64,000 bases of DNA from Diacronema lutheri (lineage: Eukaryota > Haptophyta > Pavlovophyceae > Pavlovales > Pavlovaceae): positions 186,001 through 250,000 of the forward strand of contig JAGTXO010000030.1 in assembly GCA_019448385.1 (NCBI GenBank), read 5' to 3'. This document shows, piece after piece, positions 19,887-30,663 of the stretch. The translations under genes and the position numbers were made by a program. The stretch's first letter is position 1, and each line of letters starts with the position of its first letter. The notes below the pieces were generated by a model. It worked only from the letters and a program-made list of their open reading frames with translations. It was not told the DNA's origin and searched no databases.

Positions 19887-22351
19887 TCAGAGATCGTCGA
19901 ACGCGTCGTCGCCAAACGCAGGCTCGTCGTCGCTGTCGTCGGCCGTGTCGGGGAAGCAGCCCTTCGACTTGAGGTAGGCGATGCCGGCGGCAAGCGCGGT
20001 ATCCTTCATCTTGATCGGGAAGTGGCCCTTGTCAAAGTCGCCATCCGCCTCGCCGACGGCGTACCCCTTGGTCGCGTCGCCGACGACGCGCCCGTTGACG
20101 GAGGTGCACACATCCTTCATCCACTCGGCGGCGCTCACCTTGGCCTGCTTGTCCTCGGGCACGTAGGCGACCATGATGAGCTGCTTGCTGCCCGCCGAGA
20201 AGATCATCTTGCCGATGTGGCCTGCGCCGCCCTTGCGCTCCTCCGCGCTCTCGTCGGGCTCGGCGTTCATCGCCTTGACCGACTGCGCCGCCCAGTGCCG
20301 GAAGGGGAGGGGAGGGAGGGAGGAGGCGGGGGGGGGGGGGGAGGGGCAAGACAGACGGGGAGCGGAGGCGTTGCGGTGGGCCGTGCGCAACGGCGAGAAC
20401 GGGCGGGCGCGTGCGGATGGCGAAGCCGTCAGTTGGAGACAACCGCCGTGGGCAGTGCGCGGCCGACTCAGGCAATCGGCTCCGCCGCCCTCCCCTTTTC
20501 CCTCCACCGGGTGCCGGCGGAAGGAAGGGGGGAGGGCGGCCTGTGTGGGCAGTCGTTGTTGGGAGCACCGCCCGGTGGGGGTGCTGGCCCGTGCGGGGGC
20601 GAGCCCCGCGCGGGCCAGGCTGCGGACCGCCCCCGTAGGTATTCGCTGCCGGACTCCCACCCTCCCCCCCCCCCCCCTTTCCCCTTTCTCCCCGAGCGCG
20701 GCGCAGCGCGCAGGCGCCGTGCTGGCCGCCCACTCCGCCCCTGCAGCGGGCCGCGCGCCCCCTCCCGCACCCCAGCCCTCCCGCACCCCACCCCTCCCGC
20801 ACCCCACCCCTCCCGCACCCCACTCCTCCCGCACCCCACCCCTCCCGCACCCCACTCCTCCCGCACCCTACCCCTCCCGCACCCCACCCCTCCCGCACCC
20901 CACCCCTCCCGCACCCCACCCCTCCCGCACCCCACCCCTCCCGCACCCCACCCCTCCCGCACCCCACCCCTCCCTCTCGCCACGCCACGCGGCGCGGCCC
21001 GGCTTGCGCGGAACCCATGGCCGCCCTTTTTGGCGCAGACCCATAAACACTGCCTCAGATCCATAACCGCCTGCGTGAGTATCGACAGCTCCGGCGCAGG
21101 CGCCTTCCGCTCAGGTGTCTCGCAGAGATCATCACGAGCAGCAGGGTGCGCACAGCACAGCGCAGGGACACCGCGCCGCGCCACCCGACCGCAGCTGCGT
21201 GCGCTCCGATCCCGCGACAGCGCACAGCAGCACAGCAGCACATCTCGCGGGGCGCGGTCTTTCTGCGCGTGCTCGCGGCCGTGCCGAGGGGGTGGCGGAA
21301 GAGGCGGCGCGGGGCGGCAGGCGGCAGACGCACGGCCCGGCGCGGTCCTCCAGCGCGCGCACGAGCGCGCAACCGCGCCGCCGCGCACCTCCGTGAGCAT
21401 CTCCATGTCGCCGTCGGGCGTGTCGACGCTCGTGCAAAAGAACTCGAGGCCGCCCATGTCGGACGCGCCCTCAAGCTCGACGCCCTTCTTGCCACCCTCC
21501 TTGATCGCCGCCTTCATCTGCTTATCCCGCGCCTTGGCCGCCTCCTTGGCCGCCTTCTCCGCGTCCTCGGGCGCGGCCGCAGCCGCCGCGGCCGGCTTCT
21601 TGTCGTCCTTGCCGCCAGCGCCCCCGCCCTTCTTGTCCTCCTTGCCGCCGCCCTTGCCCTTGGCGCCGCCGGCGGGCGCCGCCGCCGCGACGACGGGCGG
21701 CTTCTCGTACACCTGCGCCGCCGAGTGGTCCGCCCAGCTCACGAGCTCGTCCGGCGAGAACCACAGCGCGATCTCGCCCTTGGCCGCCTCGACGCCGTCC
21801 GAGCCGTGGCAGAGGTTGCGGCCGACGTCGAGGCAAAAGTCGCCGCGGATCGTGCCCGGCTCGGACTCGGCCGGCTTGGTCGCGCCGAGCATCTTACGCC
21901 CCATTGCGACCGCGTTGAGGCCCTCCCAGACCATGGGCACCACCGGCCCGCTCGACATGTACTCGACGAGCCCGGGGAAGAAGGGCTTGCTCTTCAGGTC
22001 GGCGTAGTGCTTCTCGAGCAGCTGCTTGGTCGGCTGCGTGAACTTGAGCGCCACGAGCTTGAAGCCGCGGTCCTCGAAGCGCTGGATGATCTTGCCGACC
22101 TGCGCGGCGTCACGGCGCAGCACGGCGGTGGGCGAGCGCGCACGCGGCGGGCGCAATGGCCGGCGCGGGAGGGACGCGCGCGAGCGTGCGCGGCGCGCGC
22201 GGCGCGTGTCAGCTCGGGCGCGGCGCGACGGCGTGGCACGGGCGCGGGAGCGGCGGCGCGCCGCACAACGCCGCGCGCGCTGTGGCGCGCGCACCAGCCC
22301 GCGCTGCACGCCGTCGGGCTTGATCATGATGAACGTCTGCTCCGTCGCCAT
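19887..22351 (-). CDS. Nucleoside diphosphate kinase with an extra C-terminal domain (3 exons)
   Basis: Exons 22351-22295, 22099-21389 and 20282-19887 give 387 residues. The first about 150 residues are a full [54 protein letters not shown] with the phospho-accepting His, then the EIALWF end. NDK regenerates NTPs from NDPs. A Lys/Gly/Ala-rich linker follows (about residues 165-225), then a conserved-looking 130-residue domain ([20 protein letters not shown] ... [20 protein letters not shown] ... [13 protein letters not shown]) ending in the acidic tail [18 protein letters not shown] do not recognise this domain. Intron 2 (20283-21388, 1106 bp) splits it and rejoins MLTE to SVKAMNAEP in phase. 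Both introns have GTGCGC donors. It is head to head with the Rab prenyltransferase beta subunit. Confidence 0.88.
20768..20972 (+). repeat. 16-bp minisatellite in NDK intron 2
   Basis: About 13 copies of a CCCCACCCCTCCCGCA unit, with ACTCC and ACCCT variants, lie inside the long second intron. On the transcribed strand of the gene the RNA is G-rich (TGCGGGAGGGGTGGGG). The intron also has short C and G tracts at about 20329-20342 and 20666-20690. Confidence 0.93.
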
Positions 22352-22439
22352 GGCGCTGGTGTCGGGCCTCGGCGAGACCACGTGTGCCGCCCAGATCACA
22401 CCAGATGCAACCAGAGTGCAAAAGGTGGGTGACTTTACG
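22352..22439. promoter_or_regulatory. Divergent promoter, NDK / RABGGTB
   Basis: 88 bp lie between two start codons. It contains CACGTG (about 22379-22384), an E/G-box palindrome, and a CAGATCACACCAGATGCAACCAGAG stretch with a repeated ACCAGA. No TATA box is seen. Confidence 0.5.
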
Positions 22440-23546
22440 ATGGCGGAGGTGGCGCTGCTGACCGCAAAGCACGCGGCCTACGTCAAGCGCGTGAGCGAGG
22501 ACTCTGTGCGCGCGGCGCGTGCGCCCCCACGCGCGCGCACGCTGCACGCCGTTGCGTCGCTGCGCCCCGCTTGCGCCGCCGCGCGGCCCAACCCGCCGTG
22601 CCGACTCTGCCCCCTTCGACAGGAGAGCTACGAGTACGCCGTGTCGGAGCACTTGCGGATGAGCGGCGTGTATTGGGGGCTGAGTGCCATGTACCTGCTT
22701 GGCGCGCTCGACGCGATGGACGCCGATATGATCGCGCGCTTCGTCGTCTCGTGCCAGCACGAGTGCGGCGGCTTTGGCGGCAATGTCGACCACGACCCGC
22801 ACCTGCTCTACACGCTCTCCGCCGTGCAGGTCATGCTGCTGCTCGGCCGGCTCGAGCAGATCGACGCGCAGCGCGCCGTGGCGTACATCGCCGCGCTTCA
22901 GCGCGACGACGGCTCTTTCGCCGGCGACGAGTGGGGCGAGGTCGACTCGCGCTTCTCGTACTGCGCGCTCAACGCCCTCTCCTTGCTCGGCAGGCTCGAC
23001 GCGGTCGACGTCGGGCGCGCGGCCAACTTCGTCGCGTCGTGCCAGAACTTTGACGGCGGGTACGGCGCGACGCCCGGAGGCGAGTCGCACGCCGGCCAAA
23101 TTTTCTGCTGCGTCGGCGCGCTCACGATCGCGAGCGCCGCGCACCGGATCGACCGCGATCTGCTCTGCTCGTGGCTGTGCGAGCGGCAGCTGCCGAGCGG
23201 CGGGCTCAACGGGCGGCCGGAGAAGCTCGCCGACGTGTGCTATTCGTGGTGGGTCCTCTCCAGCCTCTCTGCGCTCGACAGACTCAGCTGGATTGACGGG
23301 AGCGCGCTGATGGGCTTCATCTTCCGCTGCCAGGACGCGGAGGGCGGTGGGATCGCCGACAAGCCCGAGGACGTGCCGGACGTCTTCCACACTTTTTTTG
23401 GCGTCGCGGGATGCTCGCTCCTCGGCTACGACGGGCTCAAGCGCATCGACCCGGTGCACGCTATGCCCGTCGAGGTGATGGAGCGGCTGCCGCACGCGGC
23501 GCCATGGGGGCACGCGGCCGCCCTCCGGCCGAGTGGCTCGGCGTGA
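22440..23546 (+). CDS. RABGGTB: Rab geranylgeranyltransferase (type II) beta subunit (2 exons)
   Basis: Exons 22440-22505 and 22623-23546 give 329 residues, the usual length. With its alpha subunit and Rab escort protein it adds geranylgeranyl groups to the C-terminal cysteines of Rab GTPases, giving membrane targeting in vesicle traffic. The chain has the prenyltransferase alpha-alpha barrel repeats: [71 protein letters not shown] and [20 protein letters not shown]. Zinc ligands fit Asp and Cys in LADVCYSWW and His in VFHTFFG. The intron (donor GTGCGC, acceptor GACAG) joins EDS to ESYEY. The absence of a CaaX-type insertion and the GESHAGQ motif favour the Rab type over farnesyl or GGT-I beta. 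Confidence 0.93.
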   Translation: MAEVALLTAKHAAYVKRVSEDSVRAARAPPRARTLHAVASLRPACAAARPNPPCRLCPLRQESYEYAVSEHLRMSGVYWGLSAMYLLGALDAMDADMIARFVVSCQHECGGFGGNVDHDPHLLYTLSAVQVMLLLGRLEQIDAQRAVAYIAALQRDDGSFAGDEWGEVDSRFSYCALNALSLLGRLDAVDVGRAANFVASCQNFDGGYGATPGGESHAGQIFCCVGALTIASAAHRIDRDLLCSWLCERQLPSGGLNGRPEKLADVCYSWWVLSSLSALDRLSWIDGSALMGFIFRCQDAEGGGIADKPEDVPDVFHTFFGVAGCSLLGYDGLKRIDPVHAMPVEVMERLPHAAPWGHAAALRPSGSA

Positions 23547-23668
23547 CGACCGCCAGGGCTGCCGCCGGACTCGCGCGTGGCAGGGCGAGCGCTCTTGTTT
23601 GCGCTCGGCCGCTGGCCCGGCGAGGGCCTTGTTGTGATCATGATCATGAGTTGACTACGAACGCCAAA

Positions 23669-23705
23669 AAGATGGCGCGCATATTTCGAAAGATGGCGGA
23701 GTGAA
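23669..23705 (+). promoter_or_regulatory. Upstream mini-ORF and duplicated AAGATGGCG before the GT69 gene
   Basis: AAGATGGCG occurs at 23669 and 23690. Both contain ATGs in one frame (23672, 23693) that reads ten codons to a TGA at 23702-23704, one base before the main ATG at 23706. AAGATGGCGG also resembles a YY1-type site. A TGATCATGATCA palindrome lies at 23635-23646. Confidence 0.4.
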
Positions 23706-26700
23706 ATGTCGCCCGCGGCGCACGCCCGAGTCGCGCTCTCGACGGCGCGCGCCAACCCAGCGCGCGCGGCGCGCGTGTGCGCCAGCGGGTGCGCGCTCAA
23801 ATTTGCGTTCGCGCTGGTGCTCATGGGCGCATGGCGCGCGCCGCCCGCGCCCGTCGAGCTCGCGCCGGCCGCGCCCGCGCCCGTCGTCGCGACGCCGCCG
23901 CGCGACTACTCGCTCCCGCTCAATGGCACGGTCGAGCTCGACGTGCCACCGGGCGGGCCGTTTGCGCCGGTGTGGCACGCGCTCGTCGTTGACGACTCGC
24001 TGCTCGAGGTGCTCAACCTCCCGTCGTGCGACGACGCCGACGTCGGCTTTGGCGCGAGCGACACGCTGCGCGACGTGCTCCACGCGTTCACGCTCGGCCG
24101 CTCACCGCACGCGCCCGACGCGCCGTCGTACGCGTTCGGCGCAAACGAGTCGGCGACAGGCCCGCTGCGCGCCAACTCGTACTTCGTTGCCGCCGCGCTC
24201 GCGAACGCCTCCAAGCTGCTCCCGTGGTGGGCGCGCGAGCTCGTCAAGTCGGCGACGCTCCTGTGCGACGCGCGCTGCGCGAACGTCTTCATCTCGCTCT
24301 TTGAGGAGGGGTCGACGGACGCGACGCGGCTGCTGCTCGAGGGCCTGCTCTCGCTGCTGCGCGAGATGCGCGTCCCCGCCGAGCTCAACGCGCCCGCGTC
24401 CGACAGCGCGCGCAGCGCGCGCGCCGACGGGCCGGTCGCTGCAGCGGCCGCGCGGCGTAACGGCGCGCTCGCGCCGCTGCTGCGTATGGCGTTGGCGGAC
24501 GTGGACGCGGGGCGGTGGGTGCCGACGCACGTGCTCCTCCTCGACGCCACCTACTTCTGCGCGCGCGGCATGCTCGAGCTCCTCTGGCCGGTGCTCGCGC
24601 TGCCGCGCTCGCCGCCGGCGCGCGCGCTGCCGCGCGGCGCCGAGAGCGCGGCGCCGCCTGGGCCGCCAAAGCACGAGCCCGCGCTGCTCGACGGCGGCAC
24701 GCCGGGTGGCTGGGCGTACCCGAACGCGGACATGGCGTGCGCCGTCGACTACGCGAACGGCCCGCTCGATGTGCAAGACGTGTGGTCGGCGCATGACATC
24801 ACCGGCCGGCAGTGGGCGCGCGCCAAAGTGAGGATCGCCCACGCACCGTCGCTGGCGGCGCACAGCAACCTGCTGCCGTTCCGCGTGGGCACGTGCTTCA
24901 ATTCGATCGTCGTGCTGCGCGCCGACGCGATTGTCTCGCGCGGGCTGCGGCTGCGCGCGCCCGGCCCACTCGAATGTCCGGCGTCGGAGCGTCCGGTGCT
25001 CTCGCGCGACATGTGGGCGGTGGGGCTCGGAAGGATTGTGGCGGTGCGCGCCTGCGCGGCGGCCGCGCTGTAGCGCCGTCGTCCACACGGTACCCCCCCC
25101 CCCCCTCCTGCCCCCCCTACCCACACCACCGCCCACCCACCGCCCCCCCATCGCCCCAACTCCTGCCCCTCTACCCCCCCCCCCCCCCCCCTCCCCGCCC
25201 CCCCTCCTACCCCCTATCCACACCACCGCCCCTCCACAGGTGCCCAAGCAGCGCGTCTCCGACGTGTTCACCGACTTCAAGCGGCTGCGGCTGCAGGTCT
25301 CCACGCAGGCGAATTCCAAGTTCCGATGGGCCGACCCGTCGGACGTGCGCCGGTGGGTGCCGGCGTATTTTGCTCTGGGTGCGCCCGCACATGGCGGCGA
25401 CGGCGACGGCGGCGGCGATGGCGATGGCGGCGGCGGCGGCGGCGCGCGCGCGGACGGCGAGGGCAAGGGTGCGGCGGCGGCGCCCGCCACGCTGATTGTG
25501 AACGGCGGCATGTCCTCTCCGCCGCCATCGCTCGACTGCTGCCCGCTCGCGCCGCTTGCCAACCTCACCGAGCCCTTCGACCCCGAAAGCTGTTACGCCG
25601 AAACGGCCTGGTTGCACGCCTACGCGCTGTGGGGCGTGCCGAGCGCGCCCTCGCCCGCGCAGCTGCACGCGCCGCGCGCGCCGCTCGCTGAGCGGCTCGC
25701 CGACGCCGGCGCGACCATCACCGACCTCGTCGCCGAGGTTGCGCGCGCGCGCACGCGTGGCGGCACGGCGGGCGCGGCGGCGGGCGCGGTGCCCGTGCGC
25801 GCCGACCGCTCGGATGGCGTGGCGCTGCCGCCGGTCGCACTGCCGTCGGCGGCGGCGTGCGGCGCGGCGGTGGTCGACGCGACGACGGGCGTCTCGCACC
25901 GCGTGCCGCACCGCATCATCCAGCTTGTCCCCTCTGCCGCGCTCGCGCTGCTGAGCCACGCGCAACGCCTCTCAATCTTCGCGTGGGCGCTGCACCACCC
26001 GTGCGCCGAGCTCGCGCACCTCACCTACGCCGACGCGGAGGCGATGCTCGCGCGCGCGAACTACCCGCAGCCGGCGCGGTCGGACGGGGGCGACGCCGCC
26101 GCGCTGGGCGCGAACGCAAGCGCGCACCGCACGATGGCCGACGCAAGCGCGCACCGCACGATGGCCGTCGCGGCCGTCGCGCGGCTGCCGGCCGAGGCGC
26201 GCGGTGCGATCCTCGGCCTTGTCGCGCTGCACGCGCTCGGCGGCGTGCTCGCGGGCCTCGAGACGCAACCGCGCTCGTCACTCACGGCGCAGCTCGCGTT
26301 GGCCAGCGCGGGCGGCGCGGCGCTGCTCGTCGGCAGAATCGACGGGTGGGACACGCATGCGCTCGCGGCGGCCGCGGGGCTCGAGGCGCGCGCGTCGTTG
26401 CCCGGCGGCGGCGTCGTGTCGGCGCGCGTCGTCGGCGCGTCCGCGCGAAATCCGGCGATCGCCACGGTGCTCGCGCGCGCGCTCGAGCTCGCCGCGCGCG
26501 CCGACGGGCCGCTGCGCTCCGTGCCCGCGCGCGTCGCCGCCGAGCTGCTTGCGGGCAGCGGCCCGCTGACCGACGCAGCAGTCGCCCTGCCCGCCGACGC
26601 CGTCGCCATCCTGCCCGCCCTCGTCGGCGCGATCGATCGGCCGACGGATGAATGCGCGCACGATGGCGACGGGCGCAGCAGCGCCGTGGCCGGGCAGCGC

Positions 26701-29451
26701 GGCGACGGCGGCGGCAACGCGAGCGCCGTGCGCGCCGCCGGCTCGCGGCTGGCAGCGGCGGGTGGCGCAGCGCCCGCTGTGCGCGGAGGTGCGCCACTCG
26801 CCGTCTACCCGCCCGCTGCGGGCTCGCGCGGCCCGCACACGACGCGCGGCTTCGCGCATCTGCCCGCCTCGCTGAGCGGTCGACTGAGCGACGGGCTGCT
26901 CGCGGGCGGCTGGCTCCGCGCCTACGCGGGGCCCCTGCCGTCGGCGGCCGACCGCACGGCCGGCAGCGCGGCGGAGCACGGCGGCGGCGCGGTGTGGACT
27001 GTCGAGCCGCTCCTCTCGGCGGAGGAGCGCGCGGCGCTCGCGGCATGGGTACGCGGCGCGCGCGCGAGCGCGCGCAACACCGTTGGGGCCGACGAGGCGC
27101 GGCGGCGCGACGCCGACGACTCCGACGGTGCCGGCGGCGCGCTGGCCGCGCGCCTCTTCGCCCAGCTGCGGCCAGACGGCACGCTCGCGGTGAGCGCAGG
27201 CGCGCACCCATTCGATGCCTCCGCGCGTGAGCTGTACGTGCTCCGCCCACCGCCATCGTTTTCGCCCGTCCAGCCCGCGTCTGGCGAAACGGCTGTCCTC
27301 GCGCTGGCGCGCAACGGCACGCTCGTCGTGCGCGCGCTCGCGCCGTGTGTCTCCAGGGCGAACCGCCGTGAGCCCGCGTGCATCGGCGCGCCCAACCGCA
27401 CGTGGACGCTCGCGGCGTCCGCGCTGCACGATCGCAGCGGCGCGCGTGCATTGGCCGGCGCGGGCGTGCAGGCGTGCCTCACGCATACCCTCGTGCTGCG
27501 CGCGCACGACGGCCTTCTCGCCCTCCACTGCGCGGAGCTTGCCGCCGATGGCGGCGAGGTGGTGCCCGGCGAGCTCGCGTGGCTGCACGCCGATGCGCGC
27601 GCCGACGTCGACGGCGCGACCGCCGCCGCCCCCGCGCCCGCCGGCCGGCTGGTGTCGCGCTGGACGGGGATCGCAGACGAGTCAGCCCTGCTCGCGGACG
27701 GCGTGCTGCACTCGGCGGGCGCGGACGCGCGCACGCTGCGCTCGGCGGGCGGGCACGCCGTCCTCTCGCTCTCGCGCGACGGCCAGCTGTGCTCCTACCC
27801 CGCCGCCGAGTTTGCGCGCTCGTGCGCGGGCGACGGCGCGCACGCGACGACGTGCGCGCCGCCGCTTGTGTGCGTGCCGCGCGAGCCGTCGAAGCGCGGC
27901 GCCTACCACGCGCGGCTGGGCGACGGCCTCGCATGGCCGTCAGCAATGGCGGAGGGCGCGCGCTGGGCGCCGCGGCTGTGCGTGCGCGTCGGCGCGAGCT
28001 TCGCGCAGCCGCGCGAGCCCGTCTGGTGCGCGCCCGACGTGTGCATAGACGGCTCGCGCCCGCCGTGCGCGCGCGCGCACGGCGCGCTGCGTTTGAGCGC
28101 GTGCGGCCGCTTCTCGCGCGCCGAGCTGCGCGCGGGCTCGGCCGACCCACTCGACGCGGACGAGCGCGCCGCGTTCGCGAAGTACGCCGCGCGCGCGCGC
28201 GCGCTGCGCAGCGTGTGGCTCGCCGTGCGCGACGACGGGCACCTTGAGCTGCGGCGCGCGCGCGTGGGCGGCGCGCCCGGCGGCGGCGGCTCGGCGGCGG
28301 CGCGGCCGGGCGCGGACGCGGCGGTGCAGGTCGTGTGGGCGTCGGACAAGATCGGCGACGCGGGCGGCGAGCGCGGCTCGGCCGCGTCGATCTGGCAGCC
28401 GGCCGTCGGCGCGGCGGAGGCGCTCGCCGCCGCGCGCGCCGGCGCGGACGCCGCGCCCGGCGTCGGCCCATCCGGCGGCGTGCGCACGCGCGTGCTCGCG
28501 CTGCGCGGCGGCGAGCATCGGCGCGTCGGCGACGTGCTCATCTCGCCCGCCGGCCGGTGGGTCGCGCACCTCTCGCGCGCAGGCCTGTGCGTGCGGCGCG
28601 CGCGCGGCGGTGCGGACGACGCGGAGGCGCCTCCGCTCTGGTGCTCGCCGCACCCGGCCGAGATCCTCGCGCTCAGCAAGGACGAGCTGCTCGACGCGCG
28701 TCCGCACGAGGTGCGCTCGTGCGCGGCCTTCTCCTACGCGCCGGACGGTGCCGTCGGCCCGGCGCGCGCCAACTGCTCGATCGACGCCGATTCGCTCCGG
28801 CGAGGCGAGGCGGCGTGGCGCGAGTGGCACGACGGGCCGCGCGCGCCGCAGCCGGTCCTCACGCTCTTCCGAGAGTCGCTCGACACGTACACGGCGCGTC
28901 GGGGCCGGTCTGTCGGGTTTCGGCTGCGCTGGAATGATGATGTGCTCGTCACGCCCGACCTATGCGTGCTGCACGCGCCGCTGCAGCCCGTGAGCCTCTC
29001 GACCACCCCGCCCGCCGCGTTCCGCTGGTGTGCGCTCCTCGCCGTGCCCGGCGCCGAGCCGTGGTCCAGATTCTTGAAGAAGCCGCCGCGCGATCTCGTC
29101 GACGAGCAGCGCAAGCGCGGCGAGAAACCGTATGACGTTGCCACCGACCCCGAGTTTGAACCTGCGGACTTTCCGTCGCGCCAAGCGCCGCTCGATGCCT
29201 TCGAGGCGGCGCTGACCGACGGCGGCTGCGTCGAGCTCAGGCAGCGGCGCGCGCCCGACGCTCCCGAGCTCTTCGTCTGGTGGTCGAGCTGCCGCGAGCC
29301 GCAGCGCGCACCGCCGCGCATCGGGCCGGACGCGCCGCCGGCCGACGGCGCGCCGTGGGAGCCCGAGCGATACCGCGCGTGGGTGCGCACCCTCTCGCGC
29401 GTGCACGAGCCGTGGGTGCAGGCGCGCAAGGGGCCGTTCGGCTTGTGGTGA
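23706..29451 (+). CDS. CAP59/GT69-like glycosyltransferase with giant lectin-like C-terminal region (2 exons)
   Basis: Exons 23706-25043 and 25240-29451 give 1849 residues. A hydrophobic anchor near residues 25-45 (CALKFAFALVLMGAW) suggests a type II Golgi protein. Residues about 75-470 resemble fungal CAP59/CMT1 alpha-1,3-mannosyltransferases: VFISLFEEGSTDATRLLLEG, LLDATYFCARGMLELL, YPNADMACAVDYANGPLDVQ, DVWSAHDITGRQW, FRVGTCFNSIVVLRADA, then LECPASERPVLSRDMWAVGL and GRIVAVPKQRVSDV across the splice. The remaining roughly 1350 residues are one open frame with recurring beta-rich units around L-x-L-x-x-D-G-x-L (LALARNGTLVV, LSLSRDGQLCSY, LAVRDDGHLELRR) and W-S words (VVWASDK, FVWWSS), suggestive of bulb-type lectin repeats. 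Without splicing the frame would stop at 25073. The glycosyltransferase call is firmer than the lectin one; two adjacent genes is the main alternative. Confidence 0.75.
25090..25232 (+). repeat. Poly-C / CCACCGCCC tract in the GT69 intron
   Basis: The 196-bp intron 25044-25239 is nearly all C-runs with CACCACCG words, ending at the acceptor CTCCACAG. Confidence 0.85.
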
Positions 29452-29497
29452 ACACCGCCGCGCGCGGGTGGTCGCATTGTTGAGCAGGAGGGAAGGC

Positions 29498-29521
29498 GGG
29501 GGGGGGGGGGGGGGGGGGGGG
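29498..29521 (+). repeat. 24-bp G tract between convergent genes
   Basis: An uninterrupted G run lies between the stop codon of the GT69 gene and the 3' end of the light-harvesting gene. Confidence 0.9.
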
Positions 29522-29546
29522 AGGGAGGAGTTTACGTCTTCCACTT

Positions 29547-30548
29547 TCAGAGCCGGCATATAAGCGTGCCTAAGAGTACCGTCCGGTGTGCGCCGCTGGC
29601 GTCCGGCCAATTCATCTCCGTTCGCGGTGGCCGCAGGGCGAGCGTCTCCACGCTCACGACAGCGCTGCGCGAGGAAGGGCGAGGAAGGGCGTGCGGGCGC
29701 GGTTGGTGCGGCCAGTTTTGAGTGACGAAGAGCGCGCGAGGAGACATGCAAGGCACATGACCGGGCCTCTCGCCGCAGGCGCGATCGACGACGGCACGCC
29801 GCCGCGCGCGGCGAGTGGCACAGCGCGCGCGCACCGTCGAAGGTGGTCTTGAGGACGCCCTCGCCCGAGATGGAGCTCTGCACCCAGAATGCGATGGTCG
29901 CGAGCATCGCGAGGCGGCCGTTCTTCAGCTCGGCGACCGCGAGCTTCGGGTCGATGCCGTCCTCGGAGAGGCCGAGCGGGTCAAAGCCAATGTCGCCAGG
30001 CACACGGCCCTCCGTCTTGCCGGTCGCGACCTCGATGATGCTGGCGACGAGAATGATCTGGAAGAGGCCGAGCTTGGGCGTCGTCACGAGCGCGGACCAC
30101 GGGCCCGAGCCGTCGAAGAGGCCGTCGTCGTTCGCCCATCCACCCTTGATCTCCTGCACGAGCATGCCAAACGCGGCGAGCATTGCGAGACGGCCGTGCT
30201 TGAGCTCGGCGGTGCGGTACTGCACGAGCTTGTCCTCGTTCTTCGAGAAACCAGCCGGATCCCAGAAGCCGCCCGTCTCGACATCCGCGCCGTACAGGTC
30301 GTTGACGCCTGGGCGCGGCGCGCGCACGCGCGCGGCGCGGCGCCGGCGAGCAGACGGGAAGCTCGGGCGCGTCACCGGCGTGCGCCCGACGGGCGAGCTC
30401 GCGGCATCGCGGGCAACCCAGAGCGTGCACGCGCGCGCGGTGCGCACGCACCAAACATGCGCACGCCCGAGCGCGACGCCGCGCGCGGCGCGAGCGGCGC
30501 GAGCGGCGCCGTGAACGCGAACGCTGCGAGGGAGAGGTGCGCGAGCAT
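29547..30548 (-). CDS. Chlorophyll a/c-type light-harvesting protein (FCP/LHC family), 3 exons, last one tentative
   Basis: Binds chlorophyll and carotenoid in the thylakoid antenna. Exon 1 (30548-30452) encodes a hydrophobic presequence (MLAHLSLAAFAFTAPLAPLA) that looks like the signal-plus-transit leader of a complex plastid, with an AFTAP word near the expected cleavage. Exon 2 (30308-29835) follows after an in-phase GTGCGT intron and contains both family helices with Glu-His/Asn-Arg ligands: AELKHGRLAMLAAFG and AELKNGRLAMLATIAFW, plus PGDIGFDPLGL between them. Exon 2 ends TTCGACG before a GTGCGC donor. A possible last exon is 29569-29547 (acceptor CTCTTAG, giving GTLICRL and stop; total 197 residues), but no conservation supports it. 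The gene is certain; its C-terminus is not. Confidence 0.85.
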
Positions 30549-30663
30549 TTTTCGAGGTCCTCCCGGCACAAATAATTACCAAAATGAGGAGTCCGGGCTC
30601 ATGATGGCGTCGCGCACGATGGCCGACGTCCAGGGTGAGGACTCAGGAGGCGAGACGGTCCTC

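Noticed and set aside
19887-20855. C-terminal domain of the NDK as an independent 322-codon gene
   Set aside because: The upstream part of that frame is the intron minisatellite, and the in-phase GTGCGC...GCGCAG intron joins it to the NDK exon.
24931-25239. Reading the lectin-like region as a separate gene starting upstream at 24931
   Set aside because: The in-phase splice 25043/25240 restores the conserved GRI...VPK segment of the CAP59-like family, which supports one gene.
29547-29834. 95-codon minus-strand frame as a separate gene
   Set aside because: It begins at a non-ATG codon within the last intron of the light-harvesting gene; only its final codons may be used as the last exon.
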